Source of the DNA: Argopecten irradians
Lineage: Eukaryota; Mollusca; Bivalvia; Pectinida; Pectinidae
Direction: 5' to 3'
NCBI RefSeq assembly: GCF_041381155.1
Contig: NC_091135.1
Span: forward strand, 4,729,620-4,793,619
Length of the DNA stretch: 64,000 nucleotides
The translations under genes were made by a program, and so were the position numbers. The notes under the pieces were generated by a model that worked only from the letters and a program-made list of their open reading frames with translations, was not told the origin of the DNA and did no database searches. Positions 38,201 through 48,107 of the stretch are shown in pieces (the first letter of the stretch is position 1; every line of letters starts with the position of its first letter).

Positions 38201-41200
38201 ATTCTCCAAGGTTCTGAACTGTTCATAAAACTTGCACAAATTTGGAAATTCAACTAACTAAAACAGCATCTTTACATATATCAGTTTGTTCCACATCAAA
38301 TGAGTATTTGTTTGATAAGACAGAATAGCGTTGGTAACATTAATACTCTCCCATCATCTTCTGGTGTAATGCTAATTGTAATACTATATTTGCCGTAATT
38401 AGCGCCCCTCCCCCTATAAGCCCCCTGCTATAGTCTGGATAAGAAGCTGAAGTTATGAAATGACCCCATTCCTTGGATTAAATGATGCATGCTTTTCAAC
38501 TTTCTGATGATTGGCATTGCATCCCATATTACATGAAAATCATGCTCTTGCATGTAATACTATGTCTTAAAGAGAGAAGACAGGTTGTACTTTAGATTAA
38601 TGTGTATGGAAAGAGTTCAAATATGGTGATTTTATTTTTTTGTTGACAACTTACACTTTGGTTGCCTAATAAGAACCCCTCAGTTACAATTTTTTCAATG
38701 CCCTGGGCGCTAATTACAGTGAATACTGTATAGCTCATTAGTGCAGTGTATAAAGTTGTGATCTACCTGGCAGAGTTGTTTTTCCTGCAGCAGCAGCAGT
38801 AACAGATACAGATAGTTATGGTGAGGACGATCAGTCCTCCGATACAGCCCATCACAATGATCAACACTTTGAAATTGACTGAAAAGACAAATAGAAACAT
38901 TTACAATGCACAGTAGAGTATTACTATCAGATTTAAGCCAGAAAATATTTTGAATCATACAAACATTCATGGTGAATCATGTTATTAGCCAGGATATATT
39001 TTGAATCATCCAGATATTCATGGTGAATATCGTTATTAGCCAGGAAATATTTTGAATCATCCAAATATTCATGGTGAACCATGTTATTAGCCAGGATATA
39101 TTTTGAATCATCCAAAAATTCATGGTGAATCATGTTATTAGCCAGGATATATTTTGAATCATCCAACTATTCATGGTGAATATAGTTATTATTCAGGAAT
39201 TATTTTGAATCATCCAAATATTCATGGTGAATTTCGTTATTATTCAGGAATTATTTTGAATAATCCATTAACTCATGGTGAATATTTTTGCAAAGTTCAA
39301 GTTTTGTTATCATCCTGGTGAATATAGAAAGATATTTTAAAATGATTTACTGTAATACTTACTCCAACATTTTCCCCAGCGGGCATCATCCAGAGGACAG
39401 AGGGAAGAGTGGGGAAGGATGTCACCAGTGGGATACAGCAAACAGACACTCTTAGATTTGCACCACATACACTAAAACAATCAACGTATTCCTCAACTAA
39501 TACACTTAAATTCCACTAAAACATACCACATACACTATAAGGATAAACATATATTAAACCTGTTTTTTTATATTTCCTGAGATTATTTCAAAAATTCATA
39601 ATCAAACACATAGACTTTCCACACATACTTTTATCATGTTTCTCTTGAATCAGAAATCTTCAGTCTCTTTTTAAGATAGTACACCGTACACTATTGCGTA
39701 CTTTTACTATTACAATTGGTATTATGTGAATTCTCACCTTAGTCAGTTTCAAACAATCATCACAATTTTTATTATTCTTGGCACATTCTGTAAATAGAAA
39801 AGATTCATTACGATAGAAGACCATTAATATTTGATTGGTGATTCAGCAACATGGCACCTACATGTACTTATAGTTATACTGTTGTACAATGCGCTGTATT
39901 CAACCCAATGAGCACTCATGTCCTTACTAGCACCACTCCTCCTTTTCAATTGTCCAAGAATAAATAAAGACTAAAACTATCAAAACTGTATAGGTTTGCA
40001 CTTTGCTTTGCATTAGTTTTGCCTTAGGCCATACAAAAAACTATTTGTGTTTCCGGTAACCCGACCGACCCTCTATAAAATCAGTGCCTACTCAAAAACT
40101 TTTTATTAGTTTTTTCCTCAAGCAAACAAATAACAACCTAAATTTTGTTTGGTTTTGCACAAAATCAGGAATTTTGGTACAAATTCTGTAAATTTAAGAT
40201 GCCAATAATCCACTGGGAATCAAATCCATGGTTTATATAAGGTTGAATAAAGTCTACTTCAGTTTTTCACTGCAAGAAACTAGGATAAGAGAAAAAATAT
40301 TAAAAAAAAAAAAAAAAAAAAAAAATCTCCTTCCAACCCTTCATTTTTAAAGGGTGTTGCCGGAAACAAGAATATTTTTTTATTTGGCCTTGTTAATGAC
40401 CTTTTTATTTTTTATTTTTTTTAAAGCCCTGGGCGCTTATTGTGTCGAATACAGTACATTGTATATTTTCATGATACCTTTACATGAAGTGGAATGAAAA
40501 TTGATCTGTAAAGATTTGACTTGGATAGTTTACCTTATTAAGTTAAATACTAGTTGTAACAAAAAATAACAACACTTTGATGAGATCATGTCAGCATCAT
40601 TTCGTGCAAGTTTCAGCCAGACTGCACCAGTAGAACTTGAGAAGAAGTTCAAAATGTGGTTTCAAGATGGTGGCGCCGGCGATTGTGGCAAACTTGGATT
40701 TACACATTTTTGGGACCATGTCAGGATCATTTCATGCAAGTTTCAGCCAGATCAAACCAGTAGAACTTGAGAAAAAGTTTGAAATGTGTTTTCAAGATGG
40801 CAGCTGTGGTCACTGGCCACCTTGAATTTAGGATCAACCGGAAAAATAACAACACTTTGTCAGGACTATGTCAGGATCATTTCAAGCAAGTTTCAGCTAA
40901 ATTGCAGTGGTAGAACTTGAGAAGAAGTTTAAATTTGTGTTTTCAAGATGGTGGTTATGGCAGCCATCTTGGAATTTCAGATCAACCCGGAAAATAACAA
41001 CACTTTATTGGGACCATGTCAGGATCATTCAGGCAAGTTTCAGTCAAATTGCACTGGTAGAACTTGAGGAGAAGTTCAAAACGTGAAAAGTTTACTGATG
41101 GCAGATGGTTGACGACAGACGAAGCATGATGACTGTATATATATATAGTTCATCAGACCCTTCGAATTCGGGTCAGATGACCTAAAAATATAATGGCGAA

Positions 41201-44200
41201 ATTAAAGAATACAAGTACATATGTAGAGTAGGTATGGTACACAGAGTATTCATGTATGGTAACAAATGTAATTCTATACCATTCATTGACTACAGTGTAT
41301 AATCAGAAGCTTAAGCCCTTGGGACATTCAGTGCTAAATAATGGATGTGTGTGATATTATCTGTGTTCTATTAACTCCATATAGTAAACAATATGGAGGT
41401 GATAGAGTTCGACTTTTTTTTCATAACATTAAAAATTGAGATTACATGTATATAAATTTAGTCCCTTTACATGGCAGTGATGGTACATGTACCATGTAAA
41501 AAGTATGACTCACTATTTTCAATTTAATATTTTGATAAGAAAAGGTTTTTGCACTTTCATTTAACACAGCAACATATATAGAGATTGGCAACTCCTCCAA
41601 TTTTACGATCGGCAGATGTACCTCTATATATGTGCTTAGGGGTTTTTAGATAAACTCTAATAGTTGAATATAAAAGAATAACTTTGATATGTTGTAAAAG
41701 TTCAGTAATTTTCAGATGGTTTGAGTATGATTTTGGATAGAAAAATAATATTTTAACTTATTTATTAAAGGTAGGTTTCGCCCAACCAAATAAATATCTT
41801 TTTTTGTAAAATCCAATAAAGGGAAGAAAAGGTGAAAAAACATATAATTAAAATACCTCAATTTAATTTCTTAAAGTAGGTCCATACTTTTGAAAATCGC
41901 GCCAATTCATATGACGCTATACCGGAAGTTGCGGAGGTTATTTTGAATTCCAGAATGGTTTCCGATACGCCACGACATCACACTTGGATATTTTTCAATA
42001 GGTAAAAATTATCTACATATAATATTGAATGTTCAAAATCATTAAATGAATCAAATAAAAGCAGTGAAGTGAAAATTATATGCTAACTCTGTGGTTTTTG
42101 CTGTCCCTGTCGTAAATGGGAATGGATTTTTAAACACTGGAAGTGCCGTTCGTCGCTATAAATCATAAGAGGGGACCCGGCCGGACCGAAATTCCGGAAT
42201 TCTAAAAAAATCGCATACGGATTTCCTTTAAACACACAATTTGGAGAAAATCATAAAAACAAACAGACATAAACAAGATATAATATTACAAAAACGTATG
42301 AACTGATGTGGAATGTTTTTTTGCGGCATGATTTTCAAAAAATAGTCAAATATAACCCGGGAGCACTGGATGAAATGGGGGTAGTGTTGCGAGTTACAAA
42401 CTTCAAGCTTACAAAATTGTGAAATTTTGATTGAGGACCCCGTGTTTTTATATGATATTTGAAAAACATATTACCTTGGGCATATCATATACAAATATTG
42501 TGAAATTGACATGGGTTTTCATTTCCTTTTTGGCCTATTCATTGATTTTTTACGGGCGAAAATATGGCAAAACATGATAATTACGTATAGAAACGGTCCT
42601 GGGAAATAACAAAAATTAGTTAGCATTTGTAAAAATAAAATAGTTTTGTATATTGTTATATCGTAAGAAATTTAGGACAAAAAATCAACAGGATCGAGAC
42701 TACATTCACCCTAATATTACAGAAAACATCATTTTACGAATTTTTCTATTTTCGGTCAGCAAATTTGCATGGATGGTATATTTAAAGCTCATATATCTCA
42801 AAAAGTAGTTCAAGAACACCCATTTATCTTTACAGATTTGAAATCTACATGAAAAATGCAAGAAAATAAGACCTATTAGAAAACAAGAGGCCCAGAGGGC
42901 CTGTATCGCTCACCTGGTTTTTTGTTAGTAATTATCACAAGACTCAGACAATTAGAAAAATAAGCAAAATTGACTCCCAAAGTTTAATTTTGAATCACAA
43001 CCATACAATGATGCTATTGATACCATACAAATATGCTATCCAATACATAGGTTCAGAGACAAAGTAATTTATATGAAAATAGTAGCCTAATTGACCTTTT
43101 GACCTCGCATCTATTGTCGTCTAAGGCCCCGGGGGTCAGCCCTATCATTTGTACAATTTCAAATCCCAACCCTATAAGGATGCTACCATTGCATTATAAG
43201 TGCTCTTCCATTCTTAGTTGCAGAGAAGAAGTCGTTTATATGGAAATAGCTAAATTGACCCCTTTTGACCCCGCCCCTCAGGCCCCCGGGGGGTCAGCCC
43301 TATCATTTGCACAATTTTGAATTCCCACACTATAAGGATACTACCATTGTATTATGGGTGCTATAACGTGCTTAGTTTCAGAGAAGAAGTCGTTTATATG
43401 GAAATAGCCAAATTGGCCCCTTTTGACCCCGCCCCTCAGGCCCCCTGGGGGTCAGCCCCATCATTTGTACAATTTTGAATCCCCATCCTATAAGGATACT
43501 ACCATTGCATTATGGGTGCTATCCCATGCTTGGTTTCAGAGAAGAAGTCGTTTATATGGAAATAGCCAAATTGAACCCTTTTGACCCCGCCCCTCAGGCC
43601 CCCCGGGGGTCAGCCACATCATTTGTACAATTTTGAATCCCAAACCTATAAAGATACTACCATTGCATTATGAGTGCTATCTCATGCTTAGTTTCAGAGA
43701 AGAATGTCGTTTATATGGAAATAGCCAAATTGACCCCATTTGACCCCGCCCCTCAGGCCCCCGGGGGTCTGCCCCATCATTTGTACAATTTTGAATCCCC
43801 ACCCTATAAGGATGCTACCATTGCATTATGGGTGCTATCCCATGCTTGGTTTCAGAGAAGAAGTCGTTTATATGGAAATAGCCAAATTGAACCCTTTTGA
43901 CCCCGCCCCTCAGGCCCCCGGGGGGTCAGCCACATCATTTGTACAATTTTTAATCCCTACTCTATAACGATACTACCATTGCATTATGAGTGCTATCTCA
44001 TGCTTAGTTTCAGAGAAGAAGTCGTTTATATGGAAATAGCCAAATTGACCCCATTTGACCCCGCCCCTCAGGCCCCCGGGGGGTCAGCCCCATCATTTGT
44101 ACAATTTTGAATCCCCCACCCTATAAGGATGCTACCATTGCATTATGGGTGCTATCCCATGCTTGGTTTCAGAGAAGAAGTCGTTTATATGGAAATAGCC

Positions 44201-47200
44201 AAATGGACCCCATTTGACCCCGCCCCTCAGGCCCCCGGGGGGTCAGCCCCATCATTTGTACAATTTTGAATCCCCACCCTATAAGGATGCTACCATTGCA
44301 TTATGGGTGCTATCCCATGCTTGGTTTCAGAGAAGAAGTCGTTTATATGGAAATAGCCAAATGGACCCCATTTGACCCCGCCCCTCAGGCTCCCGGGGGG
44401 TCAGCCCCATCATTTGTACAATTTTGAATCCCCATCCTATAAGGATGCTACCATTGCATTATGGGTGCTATCCCATGCTTGGTTTCAGAGAAGAAGTCGT
44501 TTATATGGAAATAGCCAAATTGACCCCTTTTGGCCCCGCCCCTCAGGCCCCTGGGGGGTCAGCCCCATCATTTGTACAATTTTCAGTTAGTAGCCCATAA
44601 GGATGCTACCAGCCAAATTTTGTTGAAATCCGACCAGCGGTTATGGAGAAGAAGTCGATTGTTGACGGACGGACGGACGACGGACGACGGACGACGGACG
44701 ACGGACGCCGGACGCCACGGTATGGCATAAGCTCACCTTGGTCCTTCGGACCAGGTGAGCTAAAAAAATGGGTTTTCCCAAAAGTATGGAGCTACCTTAA
44801 GGTGTATGAGATTGAACAAATGTGTCTTGAATACAAAATTGAAGGAAATCCTTGATTTATTACGATGTCAGACTGACAGGATAGTATGCAAATGAAGCTG
44901 CTATGGATTGTGTTGTCAAAGTTTTCGCGCATGCGCATTGTTACACACTAAAAGTAAACAAAATCACTGAACGAAAGCGTGTGAGAAACAAAATGTATCT
45001 GAATTGGCAACAAAGAGTAGGAAATTAGAATGGAATCGCTAGCATCCTAGGATATCTCTAGGGAATGAAATTCAGAGATAACATGTAGCAATAGAACAAA
45101 CAGAAGCCACATCTCAAGCGGAACTTGCCCCTATTCTGTTGGGACTCCTGTTGCACGTGATGAGTTTATTTCAACACATATGCCAGGGCAAATACAGCGG
45201 CAGACTAACTTCATATATGTTTGACGTACTGAGCTAGCGAGCCTATATATGTGCTTCATTGATATAGCAGTAAAAGCACAATAAAAAGGACAACAGTTCC
45301 ACTATACAAGAAGACCCTACATGAATATACTGTAGTCTCCCAAAATTTGCACCTCACACAACATACACGCAACACAGCGCATACATGGGAGGCCGTCCTT
45401 ACATGACCATAGCTGTTAATAGGACGTTAATTAATTAATCAAACAAACAAACAAACAAACAAAAGTAAGTAACTTGTATTATAGATTACATGTATATGTT
45501 ATGTATAAACAATCTATCGTACTTCGACTTGTTGTTGTTTTTTTTTACTAAACATGCTGTGGCAAGACTGTCACTTGCTGCACGCTTTCGTGTATTGATG
45601 CGGCCTCGTTTTGGAAAAAAAATATGTCATGTTCTATGTAAAACTTGACATCGCTCTATTTTTAGAGGAGTATTTTCCTGGTCAAGCTAGGCAACTGACC
45701 ACCTATATTGTTCGCTGTATGCATCAAAATGATCTGAAGATCATATCTATGTACAGAATAAATTTCAATTTTGTTGTCTTTATATTTCATTGGGCGAAAC
45801 CTAGCTACCTTTAATTAAACAAAACGCACTCTGGTTTTGAATGCCTGATTTTCAAAAAAACAGGTAAAATTGCTTATTTTGGTGCTTTCAACAATCATAT
45901 TTAATAACATCAATCGGGAAAACTGATCACATTAAACCATAATAAAATGTTATTAAAACTCTGTGTTTATGCAAAAATATCATGTTTACAAGAATACACT
46001 TAAAAGTAGTTAGCCAAGGCAAAATGCCTATAAACCGGAGGTCCCTCTGCCTGTCAACAAAGACAAAGAAGGAGTTTCCAATCTCTATGTATATAGTTTG
46101 TTTAACAGAATCCAGCATTTAGGTAACAAACTGATAACACAAAGTGGTAACTGCTACTCGAATACAAATTAATAAAAATATTTAATCAATTACATGTACT
46201 TACTACTTATATGCAATGTACTTGCATGTCACGTCTATTTACATACATTATGATGTAAATAAACGTGACCTGTCTTAATCTCATCATTAGTAACGAGGCA
46301 CTGTGGTCAAACCTGGTATGATTCAGCGTAGTTACATGGTTATTATACAGGTTGGGGACCATCCCGTATATGCAGGATAGTCCTGCATTTGAGTAATAGT
46401 CCTGTATTTGAGGGATAAATTTGTTACTCAAATGCAGGATTATGTGAAATGAAAATGGATAAAGTTGTTTTAAAAATTTGTATCAAAAAAGGGCGTCATC
46501 ATTTTCAGATACCCATATAACTAATTGAAAACTTATGTATTTGTTTATGAACTATTGAATTCTATCATCTCACTTTGTAATAAAGTGACAATTTAGGTGC
46601 TCTCCATAGACTACAATGTATAGCCATCAGGGAAATTTAGTGCAAATGTCATGGTTGATTGACTTTTACCTGTGTTCTATTTTTAACCCCATAGTAAGCA
46701 ATAGAGGTGATTTTGTTTGTGACTTTTACAAACATTTAGATGATGAAATTTGTTTCCATTTGAGTAATAATGTGGAAAGTTGTATTAGTGATGATGCCAT
46801 ATAAAAATTATGATGCCCTTTTTTGATTGACAATGTTTAAATCAACTTTATCACTTTTCATTTCATAGAATCCTGTATTTGCGTAACAAAATTATCCCTC
46901 AGATACAGGACTATTACTCAAATGCAGGACTATCCTGCATATACGGGATGGTCCCCAACCTGTTATAAGTGTTCATAAATAAATGGTAGTATTCTAAATT
47001 CCTGAAAAATACAAAATAATAATTAAGAGATTAATTATTGTGCGACCAATACCTTCTTCGGGGGTCATGGTAGAAGAATTGGATCCAGCTGTTGTTTGTA
47101 CATTTGGTTTCGGGGTGGTGTGAGGAGCTGGTGGGGCAGTACTTGGTTTCGACGTAGTGGGAGCCTCGGTGGTCGGTGCTTCTGTTGTCGGTGCGTCGGT

Positions 47201-47278
47201 CGTCCTTCCATATGAACCCCCAGCAAACAAAGCCACCAAAGTACCAATAACCAATATGTTTAAACACTGCATCGTCAC
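35211..47278 (-). CDS. PTTG1IP: PTTG1IP (PBF) orthologue, seven coding exons
   Basis: Coding exons on the minus strand are 47278-47053, 39787-39738, 39471-39363, 38878-38767, 37450-37385, 36838-36792 and 35254-35211. All have AG/GT borders and join in frame to 217 residues. Residues 1-24 are a signal peptide. Residues 25-75 form a Thr/Pro-rich stalk with TEAPT repeats. Residues 77-128 are a PSI-like cysteine domain (CAKNNKNCDDC, CMWCKSKSVCLLYP, ARWGKCW). Residues 133-155 are one membrane helix followed by a Cys run (YCCCCR). A charged cytoplasmic helix ends TDEIRKKYG, then LIKEDNPYSRFDA. Each block matches vertebrate PTTG1IP in order. The family is a type I membrane protein that binds securin (PTTG1) and traffics through endosomes; YSRF is a YxxF sorting signal as in human (YARF). 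The mucin-like stalk is longer than I recall in vertebrates. Start: first ATG before the signal peptide. Confidence 0.93.
36095..36450 (+). mobile_element. TTAA-flanked MITE, family A copy 2 (PTTG1IP intron 6)
   Basis: Ends are AGATGCTCCACC and GGTGGAGCATCT, flanked by TTAA (36091-36094 and 36451-36454). The interior matches the copy at 16249 closely. It lies in the intron between the last two coding exons of PTTG1IP. Confidence 0.9.
37042..37311. mobile_element. MITE, 'GCGCCC' family copy 1 (PTTG1IP intron 5)
   Basis: Terminal inverted repeats read GTATTTGACCCAATAAGCGC on the left and GCGCTTATTGGGTCGAATAC on the right, with GCGCCC/GGGCGC inside. Related copies lie at 38392, 39894 and 57285. 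Non-coding. Confidence 0.85.
38392..38731. mobile_element. MITE, 'GCGCCC' family copy 2 (PTTG1IP intron 4)
   Basis: The left end has TTTGCCGTAATTAGCGCCCC and the right end GGGCGCTAATTACAGTGAAT. The inner GCGCCC motif and the CCTATAAGC block match the copy at 37042, but the outer arm is a variant (GTAATTAGC in place of CCAATAAGC), so it is a subfamily. It ends about 35 bp before exon 4. Confidence 0.8.
38938..39286. repeat. 51-bp tandem repeat, about seven units (PTTG1IP intron 3)
   Basis: Units start CCAGGATATATTTTGAATCA and contain CATGGTGAAT and GTTATTAG. Unit starts fall at about 38938, 38989, 39040, 39091, 39142, 39193 and 39244, so the period is 51 bp. As 51 is a multiple of three, the minus strand stays open with a 17-residue period (LDDSKYILANN, HHEY). 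It lies between exons 3 and 4 and has no splice sites of its own that I trust. Confidence 0.9.
39894..40454. mobile_element. MITE, 'GCGCCC' family copy 3, carrying a nested element
   Basis: Left end CTGTATTCAACCCAATGAGC, right end GGGCGCTTATTGTGTCGAAT followed by ACAG. The core is split by another element at 40026-40390, which explains why this copy is the longest. It lies in PTTG1IP intron 1. Confidence 0.75.
40026..40390. mobile_element. Nested MITE with CCGGAAAC ends
   Basis: The left end reads AGGCCATACAAAAAAC then TATTTGTGTTTCCGG. The right end reads CCGGAAACAAGAATA and closes with TTTGGCCT. A poly-A run lies inside (about 40300-40325). It inserted into the GCGCCC-family MITE. Confidence 0.7.
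40556..41188 (+). mobile_element. Pearl-like element, second family
   Basis: Four core units of about 140 bp begin near 40562, 40698, 40842 and 40989. Shared blocks are AATAACAACACTTT, CATGTCAGGATCATTTC, AAGTTTCAGCCAGA and AGTAGAACTTGAGAAGAAGT. After the last unit come GATGGTTGACGACAGACGAA and a terminal hairpin, TCATCAGACCC-TTCGAATTC-GGGTCAGATGA, ending CCTAAAAA. Core and terminus differ in sequence from the elements at 30974 and 42880, but the plan is the same. The open frames in it are by-products of the tandem units. Confidence 0.75.
42880..44768 (+). mobile_element. Pearl-like element with a long tandem core
   Basis: Starts AAAACAAGAGGCCCAGAGGG and GTATCGCTCACCTGG. A core of about ten units, ~157 bp each, follows (about 43090-44640), then a (GACG)n-rich microsatellite (44664-44718). 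A perfect hairpin, GCTCACCT-TGGTCC-TTC-GGACCA-GGTGAGC, ends the element with CTAAAAAAA. Pearl elements of bivalves have this plan and have been linked to non-autonomous Helitron-like (Helentron) elements; CTAA after a 3' hairpin fits a Helitron-type CTRR end. That link is established for the family in general and only inferred here. Confidence 0.82.
43090..44640 (+). repeat. ~157-bp core tandem array of the pearl-like element
   Basis: GAAGAAGTCGTTTATATGG recurs near 43225, 43381, 43537, 43697 (variant), 43855, 44014, 44174, 44333 and 44489, with spacing of 156-160 bp. Each unit has a GC-rich block (ACCCCGCCCCTCAGGCCCCC then GGGGGGTCAGCC) in an otherwise AT-rich window, and an ATTGCATTATGGGTGCTATC block. 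Units near 43855-44489 are the most alike, so the middle of the array was probably amplified last. Confidence 0.92.
45285..45470 (+). mobile_element. SINE with (CAAA)n tail (PTTG1IP intron 1)
   Basis: Contains ACAACAGTTCCACTATACAA, GTAGTCTCCCAAAATTTGCA, ATGGGAGGCCGTCCTTACAT, GCTGTTAATAGGACGTTAAT and a (CAAA)n tail. The copy at 52200-52340 shares the same start, so this may be the full length of a headless subfamily. Confidence 0.75.
46348..46962. mobile_element. Long-arm foldback element, 615 bp
   Basis: Arms of about 160 bp are nearly identical inverses, from CAGGTTGGGGACCATCCCGT at the left through AAAAAAGGGCGTCATCATTT, and back to CCCCAACCTG at the right. The direct repeat TTATA flanks it (46343-46347 and 46963-46967). 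The middle shares loose blocks with 41260-41430 (CTACAATGTATA and ATAGTAAGCAATAGAGGTGA). Non-coding. It lies about 90 bp from PTTG1IP exon 1, inside intron 1. Confidence 0.85.
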
Positions 47279-48107
47279 AGATTATCAATAAAACGTCTTT
47301 TTCCTTCTGACGATAAACAACTTTCTGTTTATAAACAGGAAGTAGGATGTAAATTGCAATATCCGGCAATTCACTAGTTCAGCGGATGATACAGCAGACA
47401 ATATAGTCCTTCAATAATAACTCGGAATGTTTAATTCTTAAGTGGCTACAATATTGGAAATTTCATCAATGTTAGTTTTTTATTCACTTATCCGGATATA
47501 ACATAACTGAGAGCATAATTTACTTGGTATAAATAGTCCAGGTTTAGCATGCGGAAGGATACAAGTATGTCGATAACTATCATGTGACGGTGTGACATCA
47601 ACAATCTTGGAACGAGAAAATTTCGAAATACAGGTTTAATTTTAAGGTATTTTTACACGTATAAATAGCAAACACCATATAACTAACTGTTCGCAAATTT
47701 GATTTTGTAAAAATAAACTTCACTGCACGCTCTGAAAGTTGGGATAGAAAAGAAGTCCCTACGCCAATCGTCATCATGGAAACGTTTGAATTAAAAGCGA
47801 AAGTGCTTTAGATATTTCCTAATAAAAGTTATTCCTTTGCAGTCACATATATATTAATTGACACGGCCTTCTGTTGAAAACCAATACTAATCTCGAAAAG
47901 TGCCATTTTACTTGGGAGTGTTGTTAATTGTTACATACATGGTACATAAACATTTTACTTTCGTTTTCCATATACATTGTATGATGTTTTACGGCATGAA
48001 GGATCTAGAAGTGCACTGAACGATTAATTACTTTCGGTATATCTCTTAATTTTCAGTTGTAATCTAAAACAATACACTGTCGTCAGAAGCTGTGGTCGAT
48101 TGTCATA
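47279..48107. promoter_or_regulatory. Shared divergent promoter region of PTTG1IP and UNG
   Basis: The two start codons lie back to back with 829 bp between them, so both promoters and 5' UTRs should be here unless a non-coding exon lies farther out. No MITE or SINE is seen in this interval, unlike the introns on either side. No convincing TATA box could be assigned to either gene. Confidence 0.6.

Larger units (their letters stand above)
41875..44796. mobile_element. Inner TTAA-flanked element
   Basis: Left end AGTAGGTCCATACTTTTG and right end CAAAAGTATGGAGCTACC are inverse with small differences. TTAA flanks both sides (41871-41874 and 44797-44800). The pearl-like element at 42880-44768 has inserted close to its right end, leaving only 28 bp. 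No coding frame was recognised. Confidence 0.75.
41769..45810. mobile_element. Outer TTAA-flanked element
   Basis: Left end AGGTAGGTTTCGCCCAAC and right end TTGGGCGAAACCTAGCTACC (then T) are inverse apart from a 4-bp indel. TTAA flanks both ends (41765-41768 and 45811-45814). About half its length is later insertions: the inner TTAA element (41875-44796), which itself holds the pearl-like element, and a SINE (45285-45470). No transposase frame was recognised, so it is non-autonomous. TTAA target duplication is typical of piggyBac-like elements. Confidence 0.75.

Noticed and set aside
43099-44730. Overlapping open frames of 66-76 residues with Pro-rich, repeated text
   Set aside because: They recur with the ~157-bp period of the pearl-like core array and are explained by it; no start context or homology supports a gene.
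47031-47369. 112-residue and 60-residue minus-strand frames
   Set aside because: They overlap PTTG1IP exon 1 in other frames; only the frame starting at 47278 has a signal peptide and joins exon 2 in phase.
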